The notes under the pieces are model-generated. The model searched no databases. It saw only the letters and a list, made by a program, of their open reading frames with translations, and was not told the DNA's origin. A DNA stretch of 64,000 nt from Homoserinibacter sp. YIM 151385 (GTDB lineage Bacteria > Actinomycetota > Actinomycetes > Actinomycetales > Microbacteriaceae). The position numbers were made by a program, and so were the translations under genes. The stretch covers positions 372,001-436,000 of the forward strand of contig NZ_CP115175.1 in assembly GCF_027912415.1 (NCBI RefSeq). Direction: 5' to 3'. Positions 25,420 to 33,264 of the stretch are shown piece after piece (position 1 is the first letter of the stretch; each line of letters opens with the position of its first letter).

Positions 25420-25704
25420 ATGAGCGAAGTACGGCTGGCCGGTCAACTGGTCTGCAAGAACGCCGACGAGTCCGCTCCGGTCCGTCGATACCTGCCGGCA
25501 CACATCGAGCTCACCGAGGCAGAACCCGGGTGCATCTCGTTCGAGGTGACGCCGACCGAGGATCCGCTGATCTGGATCGTCACCGAGCGCTTCGCTCACG
25601 CTGACGCCTTCACAGCACATCAGGCCCGTGTCGCCGGAAGCGAATGGGGGCGGATGACGGCTGGGATCGCGCGTGATTACACCGTCTCCGGGTTGACCGA
25701 CTGA
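25420..25704 (+). CDS. antibiotic biosynthesis monooxygenase (ABM) domain protein
   Basis: A 94-residue single-domain protein of the dimeric alpha-beta barrel ABM type (quinol monooxygenase-like). It shows EPGCISFEVTPTEDP and the helix FAHADAFTAHQARVAGSEWG. By eye its codons are less GC-biased than its neighbours (more A/T third positions, such as GAA, CAA, GCT), and it sits between two copies of a small gene, so recent acquisition is plausible. The ATG is 6 bases after TAGGCT (25408-25413). Substrate unknown. Confidence 0.8.
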   Translation: MSEVRLAGQLVCKNADESAPVRRYLPAHIELTEAEPGCISFEVTPTEDPLIWIVTERFAHADAFTAHQARVAGSEWGRMTAGIARDYTVSGLTD

Positions 25705-25764
25705 CCGCGTTCGCCGACCGGATGCCGGCCTCCACGACGCCGCCTGGGGACCGTGGAGAGGAAA

Positions 25765-25917
25765 CTATCGGTCCGGGCCCGCCGGGTCGACCGCGGGCTC
25801 AGGCGCCCCGGGCGGGGGCGGCTCGGACGGCGGTCTGGGGGAGGGCTCCGGGGGCGTCGTGCCGGGGCCGGGCGGCGCCTCCGGCGGATCGAGGGGCCCG
25901 GGCGTCGGGAGGCTCAT
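25765..25917 (-). CDS. proline-rich 50-residue protein, third of a coupled trio
   Basis: A 50-residue sequence beginning MSLPTPGPLDPPEAPPG and ending PEPAVDPAGPDR. Almost half the residues are Pro or Gly, and it should be disordered. The ATG overlaps the stop of the preceding tiny gene (ATGA), so expression depends on translation of the other two. It is too short and biased for any family call. The nearby decayed copy keeps the same reading frame over PPPGAPEPAVDP, which slightly supports real coding. Confidence 0.5.
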   Translation of the reverse strand: MSLPTPGPLDPPEAPPGPGTTPPEPSPRPPSEPPPPGAPEPAVDPAGPDR

Positions 25918-26099
25918 GCGTCCGCCTGCCGCTCGGGCGCGAGATCATCGGCCTCAGGATCGTCCGGGACGGGGTTCCCCGGCATCGCGGTGCCCGCCGC
26001 GGCCTCGGTGAAGGCCGGGTTGTCGAGCGCCGCCGCGGTGTCGGCGCGGTCCGCGAGCTCGCCGGAGCGCAGCTCCTCGTCTCGCGTCCGGTCGCTCAT
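25914..26099 (-). CDS. acidic 61-residue protein, second of a coupled trio
   Basis: A 61-residue, strongly charged protein (MSDRTRDEELRSGELADRAD at the start, acidic toward the end), predicted to be soluble and largely disordered. Start and stop overlap both neighbours by 4 bases. There is no cysteine, no membrane segment and no recognised family. Similar small acidic proteins accompany stress functions in actinobacteria, but no such role can be shown from the sequence. Confidence 0.6.
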   Translation of the reverse strand: MSDRTRDEELRSGELADRADTAAALDNPAFTEAAAGTAMPGNPVPDDPEADDLAPERQADA

Positions 26100-26278
26100 G
26101 CGCCGCCGCCGGTCTGGATCGCCTCGTCGACGTCGTCGCGGGGCGGCCCCTCGGGGAGCACGGCGCCCGCATCGTCGGGCGCATCCCCGCCGAGGACGGG
26201 GTCGTGCTCGAGGTCCTCCTCGACGGGGGCGATCTCCTCCGCCTCGGCCAGTGCGGGATCGGGGTTCGGGCGGTCCAT
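26096..26278 (-). CDS. acidic 60-residue protein, first of a coupled trio
   Basis: A 60-residue protein rich in Asp, Glu and Pro (AEAEEIAPVEEDLEHDP near the middle), ending in a Gly run. It heads the three-gene chain 26278-25765. The ATG follows a purine-rich stretch (AAGTGGAGCC) that could serve as a ribosome-binding site. It probably has no fixed structure. Function unknown. Confidence 0.55.
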   Translation of the reverse strand: MDRPNPDPALAEAEEIAPVEEDLEHDPVLGGDAPDDAGAVLPEGPPRDDVDEAIQTGGGA

Positions 26279-26428
26279 GTCGGCTCCACTTCGTCGATTG
26301 TCCGTGACCTCCAGGAGACGCCTCGACGCCTCCCGGAGCAAGGGGCCCGCGCGAGGTGCCAGCCCGCGCACAGGCGGCGTGCACGCGGCATCCGGCGAGC
26401 GGAACACCGCCGCGGCTAGCGTGGGCTG

Positions 26429-27667
26429 ATGAGCGCATCGCCGTCGTCCACCGTCACCGCGATCACCGGCGGCTACGTCGTCCCCGTCGCCGGCCCCGCG
26501 ATCGAGGGCGGCACGGTCCTCGTCGAGCGCGGCACGATCACCGCCGTCGGATCCCGCGAGCAGGTCGCCGTCCCGGACGGCGCTCGGATCGTGGACGCCG
26601 CGGGCCGCTGGGTGCTGCCCGGCTTCATCGAGGCGCACGGCCACGTCGGCATCCACGAGGAGGGCGTGGGCGTCGAGGGCAACGACACGAACGAGATGAC
26701 CGGGCCGAACATGGCGGGCGTGCGCGCCATCGACGCGATCGACATCGACGACGAGGGATTCCGGGACGCGCTGCGCGGCGGCATCACGAGCGTGGTCGTG
26801 AAGCCGGGTTCCGGCAACCCGATCGGCGGGCGCACGCTCGCGATGAAGACCTGGGGCGGGCGCACGATCGACGAGCAGGTGATCTCGGATGCCGTGAGCG
26901 TCAAGTCCGCACTCGGCGAGAACCCGAAGCGCGTCTACGGCGCCAAGGCGCAGACGCCCTCCACCCGGCTCGGCGTCGCCCTCGTCATCCGCCAGGCTTT
27001 CGAGGAGGCCCGGCACTACGCGGCGAGCCGCGCCGAGGCGGCGCTCGAGTCGAAGCCCTTCAAGCGCGACCTCGCGCTCGAGACCCTCGCCGCGGTCCTC
27101 GACGGCGAGCTCATCTGGGACCAGCACGTGCACCGCCACGACGACATCGCGACCGCGATCCGGCTCGCCGACGAGTTCGGCTACCGCCTCGTGATCAATC
27201 ACGGGACCGAGGGCAACAAGGTGGCCGATGTGCTCGCCGAGCGCGACATCCCGGTCATCTTCGGGCCGATGTTCACCGCGCGCGCGAAGGTCGAGCTCAA
27301 GGACCGCGCGATCGCGAACCTCGCGGCGCTGGCCCGCGCCGGGGTGCGCGTCGCGATCACGACCGACCACCCGGTCGTCCCGATCGACTTCCTCGTGCAC
27401 CAGGCCTCCCTCGCGGTGAAGGAGGGGCTGCCCCGCCAGGTCGCCCTCGAGGCGCTCACCGTCAACCCGGCGGCCATCCTCGGGCTCGACGGCCGCGTCG
27501 GCGCGCTGGCGCCCGGGCTCGACGCGGACCTCGTCATCTGGTCGGGCGACCCCCTCGACGTGGGATCGCGGGCCGAGCTCGTGCTCGTCGGCGGCCGCGA
27601 GGTCTATCGATGGGATGCGGCGGCGGGGCTCGGCCGGGTCGTCGAGCGCGCCGAGCGCTTCGCCTGA
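26429..27667 (+). CDS. amidohydrolase, imidazolonepropionase-like
   Basis: A 412-residue metal-dependent hydrolase. The N-terminal beta-sandwich starts TAITGGYVVPVAGPAIEGG. The metal-binding pair is in IEAHGHVGIHEE (near 68-79). Further likely ligands are in DQHVHRHDD (near 233), INHGTEGNK (near 253) and the terminal Asp of TTDHPVVP (near 312). C-terminal GALAPGLDADLVIWSGDPLD is the usual subtype-I ending. Substrate unknown; related proteins are annotated as isoaspartyl or cyclic-amide hydrolases. The ATG is 6 bases after TAGCGT (26417-26422). Confidence 0.88.
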   Translation: MSASPSSTVTAITGGYVVPVAGPAIEGGTVLVERGTITAVGSREQVAVPDGARIVDAAGRWVLPGFIEAHGHVGIHEEGVGVEGNDTNEMTGPNMAGVRAIDAIDIDDEGFRDALRGGITSVVVKPGSGNPIGGRTLAMKTWGGRTIDEQVISDAVSVKSALGENPKRVYGAKAQTPSTRLGVALVIRQAFEEARHYAASRAEAALESKPFKRDLALETLAAVLDGELIWDQHVHRHDDIATAIRLADEFGYRLVINHGTEGNKVADVLAERDIPVIFGPMFTARAKVELKDRAIANLAALARAGVRVAITTDHPVVPIDFLVHQASLAVKEGLPRQVALEALTVNPAAILGLDGRVGALAPGLDADLVIWSGDPLDVGSRAELVLVGGREVYRWDAAAGLGRVVERAERFA

Positions 27668-27707
27668 GCGAGGCCCCCGGCGCGCCGGCGTCGCGGGATG
27701 CGCCGGC

Positions 27708-28988
27708 TCAGGTGAGCCGCTCGTCCTCGGTGCCGCGCCAGCGCGCGAGCGCCGACATGAGGTGGTAGACGACGAGCGCCGCGACCGTGCCCAGGATGAT
27801 GCCCGTGAAGGTCATCCCGCCGCCGGAGACGGTGAAGTCGGCGATCGCCATGATGAGCGCCACGCCCGCGGTGAGCTGGTTCTTCGGCTTCGAGAAGTCG
27901 ACCCGGTTCTCGACCCAGATGCGCACGCCGATGATGCCGATGAGGCCGTAGAGCGCCGTCGTGACGCCGCCGAGCACGCCCTCGGGGATCGCGAAGATGA
28001 GCGCGCCGACCTTCGGCGAGAGCGCGAGCAGGATGGCGACGATGCCGGCGACCCAGTACGCCGCGGTCGAGAAGACGCGGGTGGCCGACATGACGCCGAT
28101 GTTCTCGCCGTAGGTCGTCGTGGGGGAGCCGCCGCCGAGGCCGGCGATCGTGGAGGCGAGCCCGTCGGCGAAGAGCGCGCGGCCGGTGAGCGGCGAGAGG
28201 TCGCGGTCGATGAGCTGCCCGACGCCCTTGATGTGCCCGACGTTCTCGGCGACGAGCGCGAGCACGACCGGGAGGAACATGAGGTAGATCGTGAGGTGCT
28301 GCGGCGAGAACTCCGGGAGGGTGAAGACGGGGAGGCCGAGCAGGGGCGCCTCGTTGAACGCGCCGAGGTCGAACTCGCCCGCGATCGCGGCGGCGATCGT
28401 GCCGACGACGACGCCGATGATGATCGAGAGGCGGCCGAGCAGCCCCTTGAACAGCACCGCGGAGAGGATGATCGCGAGGAGCGTGATCGTCGCGATGAGC
28501 GGCGAGGCCTCGAAGTTGGTCTTCGCGGCGGGCGCGAGGTTGAAGCCGATGAGTGCGACGATCGCGCCGCTCACGACGGGCGGCATGAGGACGTCGATCC
28601 AGCGGGTGCCGACCCGGTGGACGATCGCGCCGACGATCATGAGCAGCACGCCGACGACGATGACGCCGGCGAGCGCCGCCCCCTGACCGGCGGCCGCCGT
28701 CGCCGCGCCGATGGGCGCGAGGAACGCGAAGGAGGAGCCGAGGTAGCTGGGGAGGCGGTTGCGGGTGATGAGCAGGAACAGCAGCGTGCCGAGCCCCGAG
28801 AAGAGCAGCGTCGCCGAGGGGTCGAAGCCGGTGATGCGCGGCACGAGGAACGTGGCCCCGAACATGGCGATGACGTGCTGCGCGCCGAATCCGACGGTGC
28901 GCGGCCAGCTGAGGCGCTCCTCGGGCTGGACGATCTCGGATGCGCCGACCTCTCGGCCGTCGCCGTGCAGCTTCCAGGGCAGGGCCAT
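27708..28988 (-). CDS. uraA: uracil/xanthine permease, NCS2 family
   Basis: A 426-residue nucleobase:cation symporter of the NAT/NCS2 fold with about 14 membrane segments. Landmarks: QHVIAMFGATFLVP near 29-42, ENVGHIKGVGQ near 243, and the family motif region GGGSPTTTYGENIGVMS near 280. The composition around the motif fits uracil transporters (UraA/PyrP) better than xanthine ones. The ATG at 28988 has GAGGAG just upstream; longer frames toward 29081 lack family sequence. Confidence 0.85.
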   Translation of the reverse strand: MALPWKLHGDGREVGASEIVQPEERLSWPRTVGFGAQHVIAMFGATFLVPRITGFDPSATLLFSGLGTLLFLLITRNRLPSYLGSSFAFLAPIGAATAAAGQGAALAGVIVVGVLLMIVGAIVHRVGTRWIDVLMPPVVSGAIVALIGFNLAPAAKTNFEASPLIATITLLAIILSAVLFKGLLGRLSIIIGVVVGTIAAAIAGEFDLGAFNEAPLLGLPVFTLPEFSPQHLTIYLMFLPVVLALVAENVGHIKGVGQLIDRDLSPLTGRALFADGLASTIAGLGGGSPTTTYGENIGVMSATRVFSTAAYWVAGIVAILLALSPKVGALIFAIPEGVLGGVTTALYGLIGIIGVRIWVENRVDFSKPKNQLTAGVALIMAIADFTVSGGGMTFTGIILGTVAALVVYHLMSALARWRGTEDERLT

Positions 28989-29092
28989 GTCGCTCCTCGT
29001 GCTCGGGGGATGCGGCCGGTGGGCCCGCGCCCACGAGCGTAGCGTCGCCCGCGTTTCCGGCGTGTCACACGAGGGCGGCATAGCCTGGAGCC

Positions 29093-30196
29093 GTGCACCT
29101 CCCCGATCACCGCAGCATCCCCGTCGACGACACCTCGCGCCGCGCGCTCGCGGACCGCGGGCTCGACTACCGCCTCGTCGACACCGCGGACCACGCCGAC
29201 TTCGACCCCTGGCTCCAGGCCGAGGTCCGCGGCTTCCTCGGCGGCGAGGAGGCGGCCGACCGGCTCGAGGCGCTCCGCGGCTCGATGGGGTCGCGGCGCA
29301 CCGTCGGCGTGTACGACCGCTCGGGTGCGGAGCCCGGCATCCCGATCGCGACGCTGAGCTCGTGGGCGGAGGAGCTCACCATCCCCGGACGCCGGGTCGT
29401 GCCGGCCTGGGCGATCAGCTCCGTGACGGTCGCGCCGACGCATCGGCGACGCGGCATCGCCCGGGCGCTGCTCGAGGGCGAGCTGCGTGTCGCCGCGGCC
29501 GCGGGCCTGCCGCTCGCGATGCTCACCGTCTCGGAGGCCTCGATCTACGGCCGCTACGGCTTCGCGCCGGCGGCGTTCGCGACCGAGTGGCGGATCGACG
29601 CGCGTCGCGCCGGCTGGATCGGCCCCGAGCCCGCCGGCCGCGTCGACCTCGTGAGCCGCGAGCGCTTCCGCGAGGAGGCGCCCGTGCTGCACGACCGCGT
29701 CCGGGTCGCCCGTCCCGGCGAGATCCGGCCCTGGCCGGGCCTCTGGGAGCGGATGGCGGGGCTCCAGAAGGGCGGCGAGGAGGAGGGCCGCAAGCTCCGC
29801 GCGATCCGCTGCGCCGACGAGCACGGCGTGACGCAGGGACTCGCGATCTACCGCATCGCCGGCGGCGAGGAGGACTTCTCGAACCACGAGCTGCATCTGA
29901 GCTACCTGCTGTCGGCGACGGCCGACGCCGAGGCGGCGCTCTGGCGCTTCGTGCTCTCGCACGATCTGGTCGGCACCGTGACCGCGCCCCTGCGCTCCGT
30001 CGACGAGCCGCTGCGCTGGTGGCTCGCCGACCAGCGCGCGGCGAAGGTGACGGTCCGCGACCACCAGTGGCTCCGCATCCTCGATCCCGCGGCGCTCGGC
30101 CTGCCGTCCGATCTCGACCTCGAGCGCCCCGGGCGGGCCCTCGCCGACTGGCTCGCGAGCGGCGAGGAGACGCCTCACCTCAGCGTCTGGTACTAG
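29093..30196 (+). CDS. GNAT acetyltransferase, Eis-like, lacking the usual C-terminal domain
   Basis: A 367-residue protein. The N-terminal GNAT domain has VVPAWAISSVTVAPTHRRRGIARALL (acetyl-CoA loop RRRGIA) and SIYGRYGFAP. A second GNAT-like domain spans about 165-300. In Eis-type enzymes an SCP2-like domain of about 100 residues follows; here only about 45 residues remain after WLRILDPAALG, ending HLSVWY. The GTG start is 6 bases after TAGCCT (29081-29086). Known Eis proteins acetylate aminoglycosides and lysines; activity here is untested. Confidence 0.8.
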   Translation: MHLPDHRSIPVDDTSRRALADRGLDYRLVDTADHADFDPWLQAEVRGFLGGEEAADRLEALRGSMGSRRTVGVYDRSGAEPGIPIATLSSWAEELTIPGRRVVPAWAISSVTVAPTHRRRGIARALLEGELRVAAAAGLPLAMLTVSEASIYGRYGFAPAAFATEWRIDARRAGWIGPEPAGRVDLVSRERFREEAPVLHDRVRVARPGEIRPWPGLWERMAGLQKGGEEEGRKLRAIRCADEHGVTQGLAIYRIAGGEEDFSNHELHLSYLLSATADAEAALWRFVLSHDLVGTVTAPLRSVDEPLRWWLADQRAAKVTVRDHQWLRILDPAALGLPSDLDLERPGRALADWLASGEETPHLSVWY

Positions 30197-30204
30197 CCGG
30201 GATG

Positions 30205-30238
30205 CGCGGGGGCGGCCGTCGGCACGACCGCCCCCGCG
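30205..30238. terminator. bidirectional hairpin between acetyltransferase and rtcB
   Basis: CGCGGGGGCGG (30205-30215) and CCGCCCCCGCG (30228-30238) form 11 perfect pairs with a 12-base loop. It lies in the 47-base gap between two convergent stops and can serve both strands. No T-tract follows on either side. Confidence 0.7.
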
Positions 30239-30243
30239 AGGGC

Positions 30244-31425
30244 TCACTCGCCCTTGACGTTCACCACCTGCCGCAGGCGGTGGACGATCTCGACGAGACC
30301 CTCGGCGTCGGACATGACCTGGTCGATGTCCTTGTACGCCGCGGGGATCTCGTCGAGGAACGCCTCCGAGTCGCGGAACTCGATTCCCGTCATCGCCTCG
30401 CGCAGCTCCGCGTGCGTGAAGCGCCGCCTCGCCGCGGACCGCGAGAAGCGCCGCCCCGCACCGTGCGGCGAGGAGTGGAGCGACATCGGGTGGCCAAGAC
30501 CGCGCACCACGTAGGAGGCCGTGCCCATCGAGCCCGGGATCAGCCCCATCTCACCCGGGCGCGCGGAGATCGCGCCCTTCCGCGAGAGCCACACGTCCTT
30601 CCCGAAGTGCCGCTCGAGTTGCGTGAAGTTGTGGTGGCAGTTGATCCGCTCGTGCTCGACGACGGGCTCGCCTATCCACCCGGCGAGCTGCTGGACGAGA
30701 CGGTCCATCATCTCCTCCCGGTTGAGCAGCGCGTAGCGCTGCGCCCACCGGAGCTCGGCGATGTAGCGGTCGAACTCGGCGGTTCCGGCGACGAGGTAGG
30801 CGAGGTCCCGGTCGGGGAGCTGGATCCACCAGCGCTCCATGAGGTCGCGCGCGACCTGGATGTGGTGGCCGGCGATCCGGTTCCCGACTCCGCGGCTCCC
30901 GGAGTGCAGGAACAGCCAGACCGAGTCCGCCTCGTCGAGGCTGACCTCGATGAAGTGGTTCCCGCTTCCGAGCGATCCGAGCTGGCGGCGCCAGTCGGCC
31001 ATGTGCTCGGACGGGTCGAAGCCGGCCTCCTCGGCGAGCGACTCCAGCTCGGCGATCCTCGGCGCCGCGGTGTCCACGATCTTCGCGTTCTTCCCACCCG
31101 CTGACAGCGGGATGGCGCGCTCGATCCGCTGACGGAGCACGCTGAGCGGCGCGACGCCGGCACGGGCGTCGAGGTCGCCCGCCGTGAACTGCGTGCGGAC
31201 CGCGATCATGCCGCACCCGATGTCGACGCCGACGGCGGCGGGCATGACGGCGTCGAGCGTGGGGATGACGGATCCCACGGTCGCCCCTCGGCCGAGGTGC
31301 GCGTCGGGCATGAGCGCGAGATGCGGGAAGATGAAGGGCATGGCGGAGGCGAGGCGCGCCTGCTCCTCCGTGTTCGGCTCGAGGATGCTCGCCCAGCTGA
31401 CGAGCCGGTCGGTGATGTGCTTCAT
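30244..31425 (-). CDS. rtcB: RtcB family RNA ligase
   Basis: A 393-residue GTP/Mn-dependent ligase that joins 2',3'-cyclic-phosphate or 3'-phosphate RNA ends to 5'-OH ends. Motifs in order: LMPDAHLGRGATVGSV near 47, VGVDIGCGM near 75 (metal Cys), LGSGNHFIE near 155, LHSGSRGVGN near 173, NCHHNF near 260, and the guanylylated His in HSSPHGAGRRFSR near 322. At about 390 residues it belongs to the shorter bacterial form. No rtcA or rtcR is next to it. The start at 31425 follows a purine-rich GAAAGGACC. An unusual leader precedes it. Confidence 0.92.
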   Translation of the reverse strand: MKHITDRLVSWASILEPNTEEQARLASAMPFIFPHLALMPDAHLGRGATVGSVIPTLDAVMPAAVGVDIGCGMIAVRTQFTAGDLDARAGVAPLSVLRQRIERAIPLSAGGKNAKIVDTAAPRIAELESLAEEAGFDPSEHMADWRRQLGSLGSGNHFIEVSLDEADSVWLFLHSGSRGVGNRIAGHHIQVARDLMERWWIQLPDRDLAYLVAGTAEFDRYIAELRWAQRYALLNREEMMDRLVQQLAGWIGEPVVEHERINCHHNFTQLERHFGKDVWLSRKGAISARPGEMGLIPGSMGTASYVVRGLGHPMSLHSSPHGAGRRFSRSAARRRFTHAELREAMTGIEFRDSEAFLDEIPAAYKDIDQVMSDAEGLVEIVHRLRQVVNVKGE

Positions 31426-31501
31426 GGTCCTTTCGATTCTGTGGAGACGGATGGACGCCCGGTCGTCCGGTCGCGTCCCGGTCTGCAGATCGAGAGGTGA
31501 G

Positions 31502-31529
31502 GACGTCCGAGCGGCGATGCTCGGACGTC
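31502..31529 (-). promoter_or_regulatory. strong hairpin in the rtcB leader
   Basis: GACGTCCGAGC (31502-31512) and GCTCGGACGTC (31519-31529) form 11 perfect pairs with a 6-base loop, between the leader ORF stop and rtcB. No T-run follows in the rtcB direction, so it may be an attenuator, a processing site or a ligase target rather than a plain terminator. Confidence 0.55.
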
Positions 31530-31543
31530 GGGTGACGTGCGAG

Positions 31544-31639
31544 CTAGTCGCGCTGCAGGAGGGTGCCGGGGGCGCGCGTCGCGCTCCGCTCGGGTGCGGC
31601 GTCACCCGATCGGCGGTCGTGCTCGAGATGCTCGCGCAT
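31544..31639 (-). CDS. 31-residue leader ORF upstream of rtcB
   Basis: ATG at 31639 is preceded by AGGAGAGGAGGGG ending about 8 bases upstream, the strongest ribosome-binding site in this region. The peptide (MREHLEHDRRSGDAAPERSA, then 11 more residues) is Arg-rich and ends LLQRD. It lies in the untranslated leader about 120 bases before rtcB. The site strength suggests real translation; a regulatory peptide or a small protein are both possible. No homolog is recognised. Confidence 0.5.
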   Translation of the reverse strand: MREHLEHDRRSGDAAPERSATRAPGTLLQRD

Positions 31640-31669
31640 GACGCGACCCCTCCTCTCCTGCGTGTCCAT

Positions 31670-31686
31670 GCGCCGGACGCCGGCGC
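31670..31686 (-). promoter_or_regulatory. small hairpin at the 5' end of the rtcB leader
   Basis: GCGCCGG (31670-31676) pairs with CCGGCGC (31680-31686) over a 3-base loop. It begins within a few bases of the predicted transcript start near 31689, so the rtcB mRNA would open with a stable stem. Confidence 0.45.
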
Positions 31687-31695
31687 AGCCTTGCG

Positions 31696-31725
31696 ACGCT
31701 AGCGACCGCCCCGCGTCGATGTCAA
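31696..31725 (-). promoter_or_regulatory. consensus promoter for the rtcB leader
   Basis: On the minus strand TTGACA (31720-31725) is a perfect -35, followed by 18 bases and TAGCGT (31696-31701) as -10. It is the only exact TTGACA plus TAnnnT pair I noticed. The predicted start is near 31689, giving about 265 bases of leader before rtcB. Confidence 0.65.
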
Positions 31726-31773
31726 GCTTTCATCGCATTCCGGTCGTCGTCGCCTCGGGTCTAGGCTCGACGG

Positions 31774-33234
31774 GTGACGGACACGAAGGATCGCGGCACC
31801 GGCTTCCGCGCACGGATCGACCACTGGTTCCACATCTCCGAGCGCGGCTCGACCGTCTCGCGCGAGGTGCGCGGCGGCTTCGTGAGCTTCTTCGCGATGG
31901 CCTACATCGTGATCCTCAACCCGCTCATCATCGGCGGATTCTCGGCCGAGCAGGCGGCGGTCGACGTCGTCGGCGGATGGCTGCCGAACGCGCAGGTCGC
32001 CGCCGCGACCGGGCTCACCGCCGGCGTCATGACGATCCTGTTCGGGATCGTCGCCCGCCTGCCCTTCGCCCTGGCCGCCGGTCTGGGCATGAACAGCTTC
32101 CTCGCCGTGAACGTCGTCGGGCAGGTGACCTGGCCCGAGGCCATGGGGCTCGTCGTCGTCAACGGCGTCATCATCGTGCTCCTCGCGGCGACGGGCCTGC
32201 GGAAGATGATCTTCGACGCGGTGCCGCTGGAGCTCAAGATCGCGATCACGGTGGGCATCGGCATGTTCATCGCCTTCATCGGCCTCGTCGACTCCGGCTT
32301 CGTGCGCAGCTCCGGCGCGAGCTCGCCGCCCGTCCAGCTGGGCGAGGCGGGCTCGATCGCGACGGTGCCGACGGCCGTGTTCCTGGTCGGCCTCGTGCTC
32401 ATGGGCGTCCTCATGGCGCGGAAGGTGAAGGGCGCGCTCCTCATCGGCATCCTCGGCACGACGGTGCTCGCGATCATCGCGGAGGCCGTCTTCCGGCTCG
32501 GCTCGAGCGTCGAGAGCCCGGGCGGCTGGAGCCTCAACGTCCCCACGCTCCCCGCCTCCCTCGTCTCGCTGCCCGACTTCTCGCTCGTGGGGCAGTTCGA
32601 TCCCTTCGGCGCCTTCGCGCGCATCGGGCCGCTGGCGGCGTCGATGCTCGTCTTCACGCTGCTCTTCCTGAACTTCTTCGACGCCATGGGCACCATGACG
32701 GGTCTCGCGAAGGGCGCCGAGCTGGCGGACGAGAAGGGCGACTTCCCGCGCCTGCGCTCGGCGCTCATCGTGGAGGGCGTCGGCGCGATCGCGGGCGGCG
32801 CGAGCTCGACCTCGAGCAACACCGTGTTCGTCGACTCGGCCGCCGGCATCGGCGAGGGGGCGCGCACGGGACTCGCGAGCGTCGTGACGGGCGCGCTGTT
32901 CCTCGTCGCCGTCTTCCTCACGCCGCTGACGCAGGTCGTCCCGCTCGAGGTGGCCGCCGCCGCGCTCGTCGTCGTCGGGACGCTCATGGTCGCGCAGATC
33001 CGCGAGCTGGAGTGGACGGACTTCTCGAGCGCGCTCCCGGTCTTCCTCACGATCATCGTCATGCCGCTGACCTACTCGATCGCGAACGGCATCGGGGTCG
33101 GCTTCCTCAGCTGGGTCCTCATCCGCGGCCTCAGCGGTCGGGCCCGCGAGATCTCCCCGCTGCTCTGGATCGTCGCGGCCGGCTTCGTGCTGTTCTTCGT
33201 GCGCGGTCCGATCGAGCAGCTCCTCGGCGGCTGA
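31774..33234 (+). CDS. NCS2 family purine permease (AzgA-like)
   Basis: A 486-residue transporter with about 12-14 membrane segments. Landmarks of the AzgA/PbuG/GhxP branch: RGGFVSFFAMAYIVILNP near 30, AAGLGMNSFLAVNVVGQV near 103, FFDAMGTMTGLAKGAEL near 302 and GGASSTSSNTVFVDSAAG near 345. Likely substrates are adenine, guanine or hypoxanthine with a proton. The GTG start is 6 bases after TAGGCT (31762-31767). It is divergent from rtcB with about 50 bases between the two promoters. Confidence 0.9.
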   Translation: MTDTKDRGTGFRARIDHWFHISERGSTVSREVRGGFVSFFAMAYIVILNPLIIGGFSAEQAAVDVVGGWLPNAQVAAATGLTAGVMTILFGIVARLPFALAAGLGMNSFLAVNVVGQVTWPEAMGLVVVNGVIIVLLAATGLRKMIFDAVPLELKIAITVGIGMFIAFIGLVDSGFVRSSGASSPPVQLGEAGSIATVPTAVFLVGLVLMGVLMARKVKGALLIGILGTTVLAIIAEAVFRLGSSVESPGGWSLNVPTLPASLVSLPDFSLVGQFDPFGAFARIGPLAASMLVFTLLFLNFFDAMGTMTGLAKGAELADEKGDFPRLRSALIVEGVGAIAGGASSTSSNTVFVDSAAGIGEGARTGLASVVTGALFLVAVFLTPLTQVVPLEVAAAALVVVGTLMVAQIRELEWTDFSSALPVFLTIIVMPLTYSIANGIGVGFLSWVLIRGLSGRAREISPLLWIVAAGFVLFFVRGPIEQLLGG

Positions 33235-33264
33235 GCCGGCCGGCGGCGTCGTGCCCGGGCGCCG

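Noticed and set aside
27677-27688. 12-bp palindrome CCGGCGCGCCGG
   Set aside because: There is no loop and it is expected by chance in this composition; it may assist termination between convergent genes but nothing more can be claimed.
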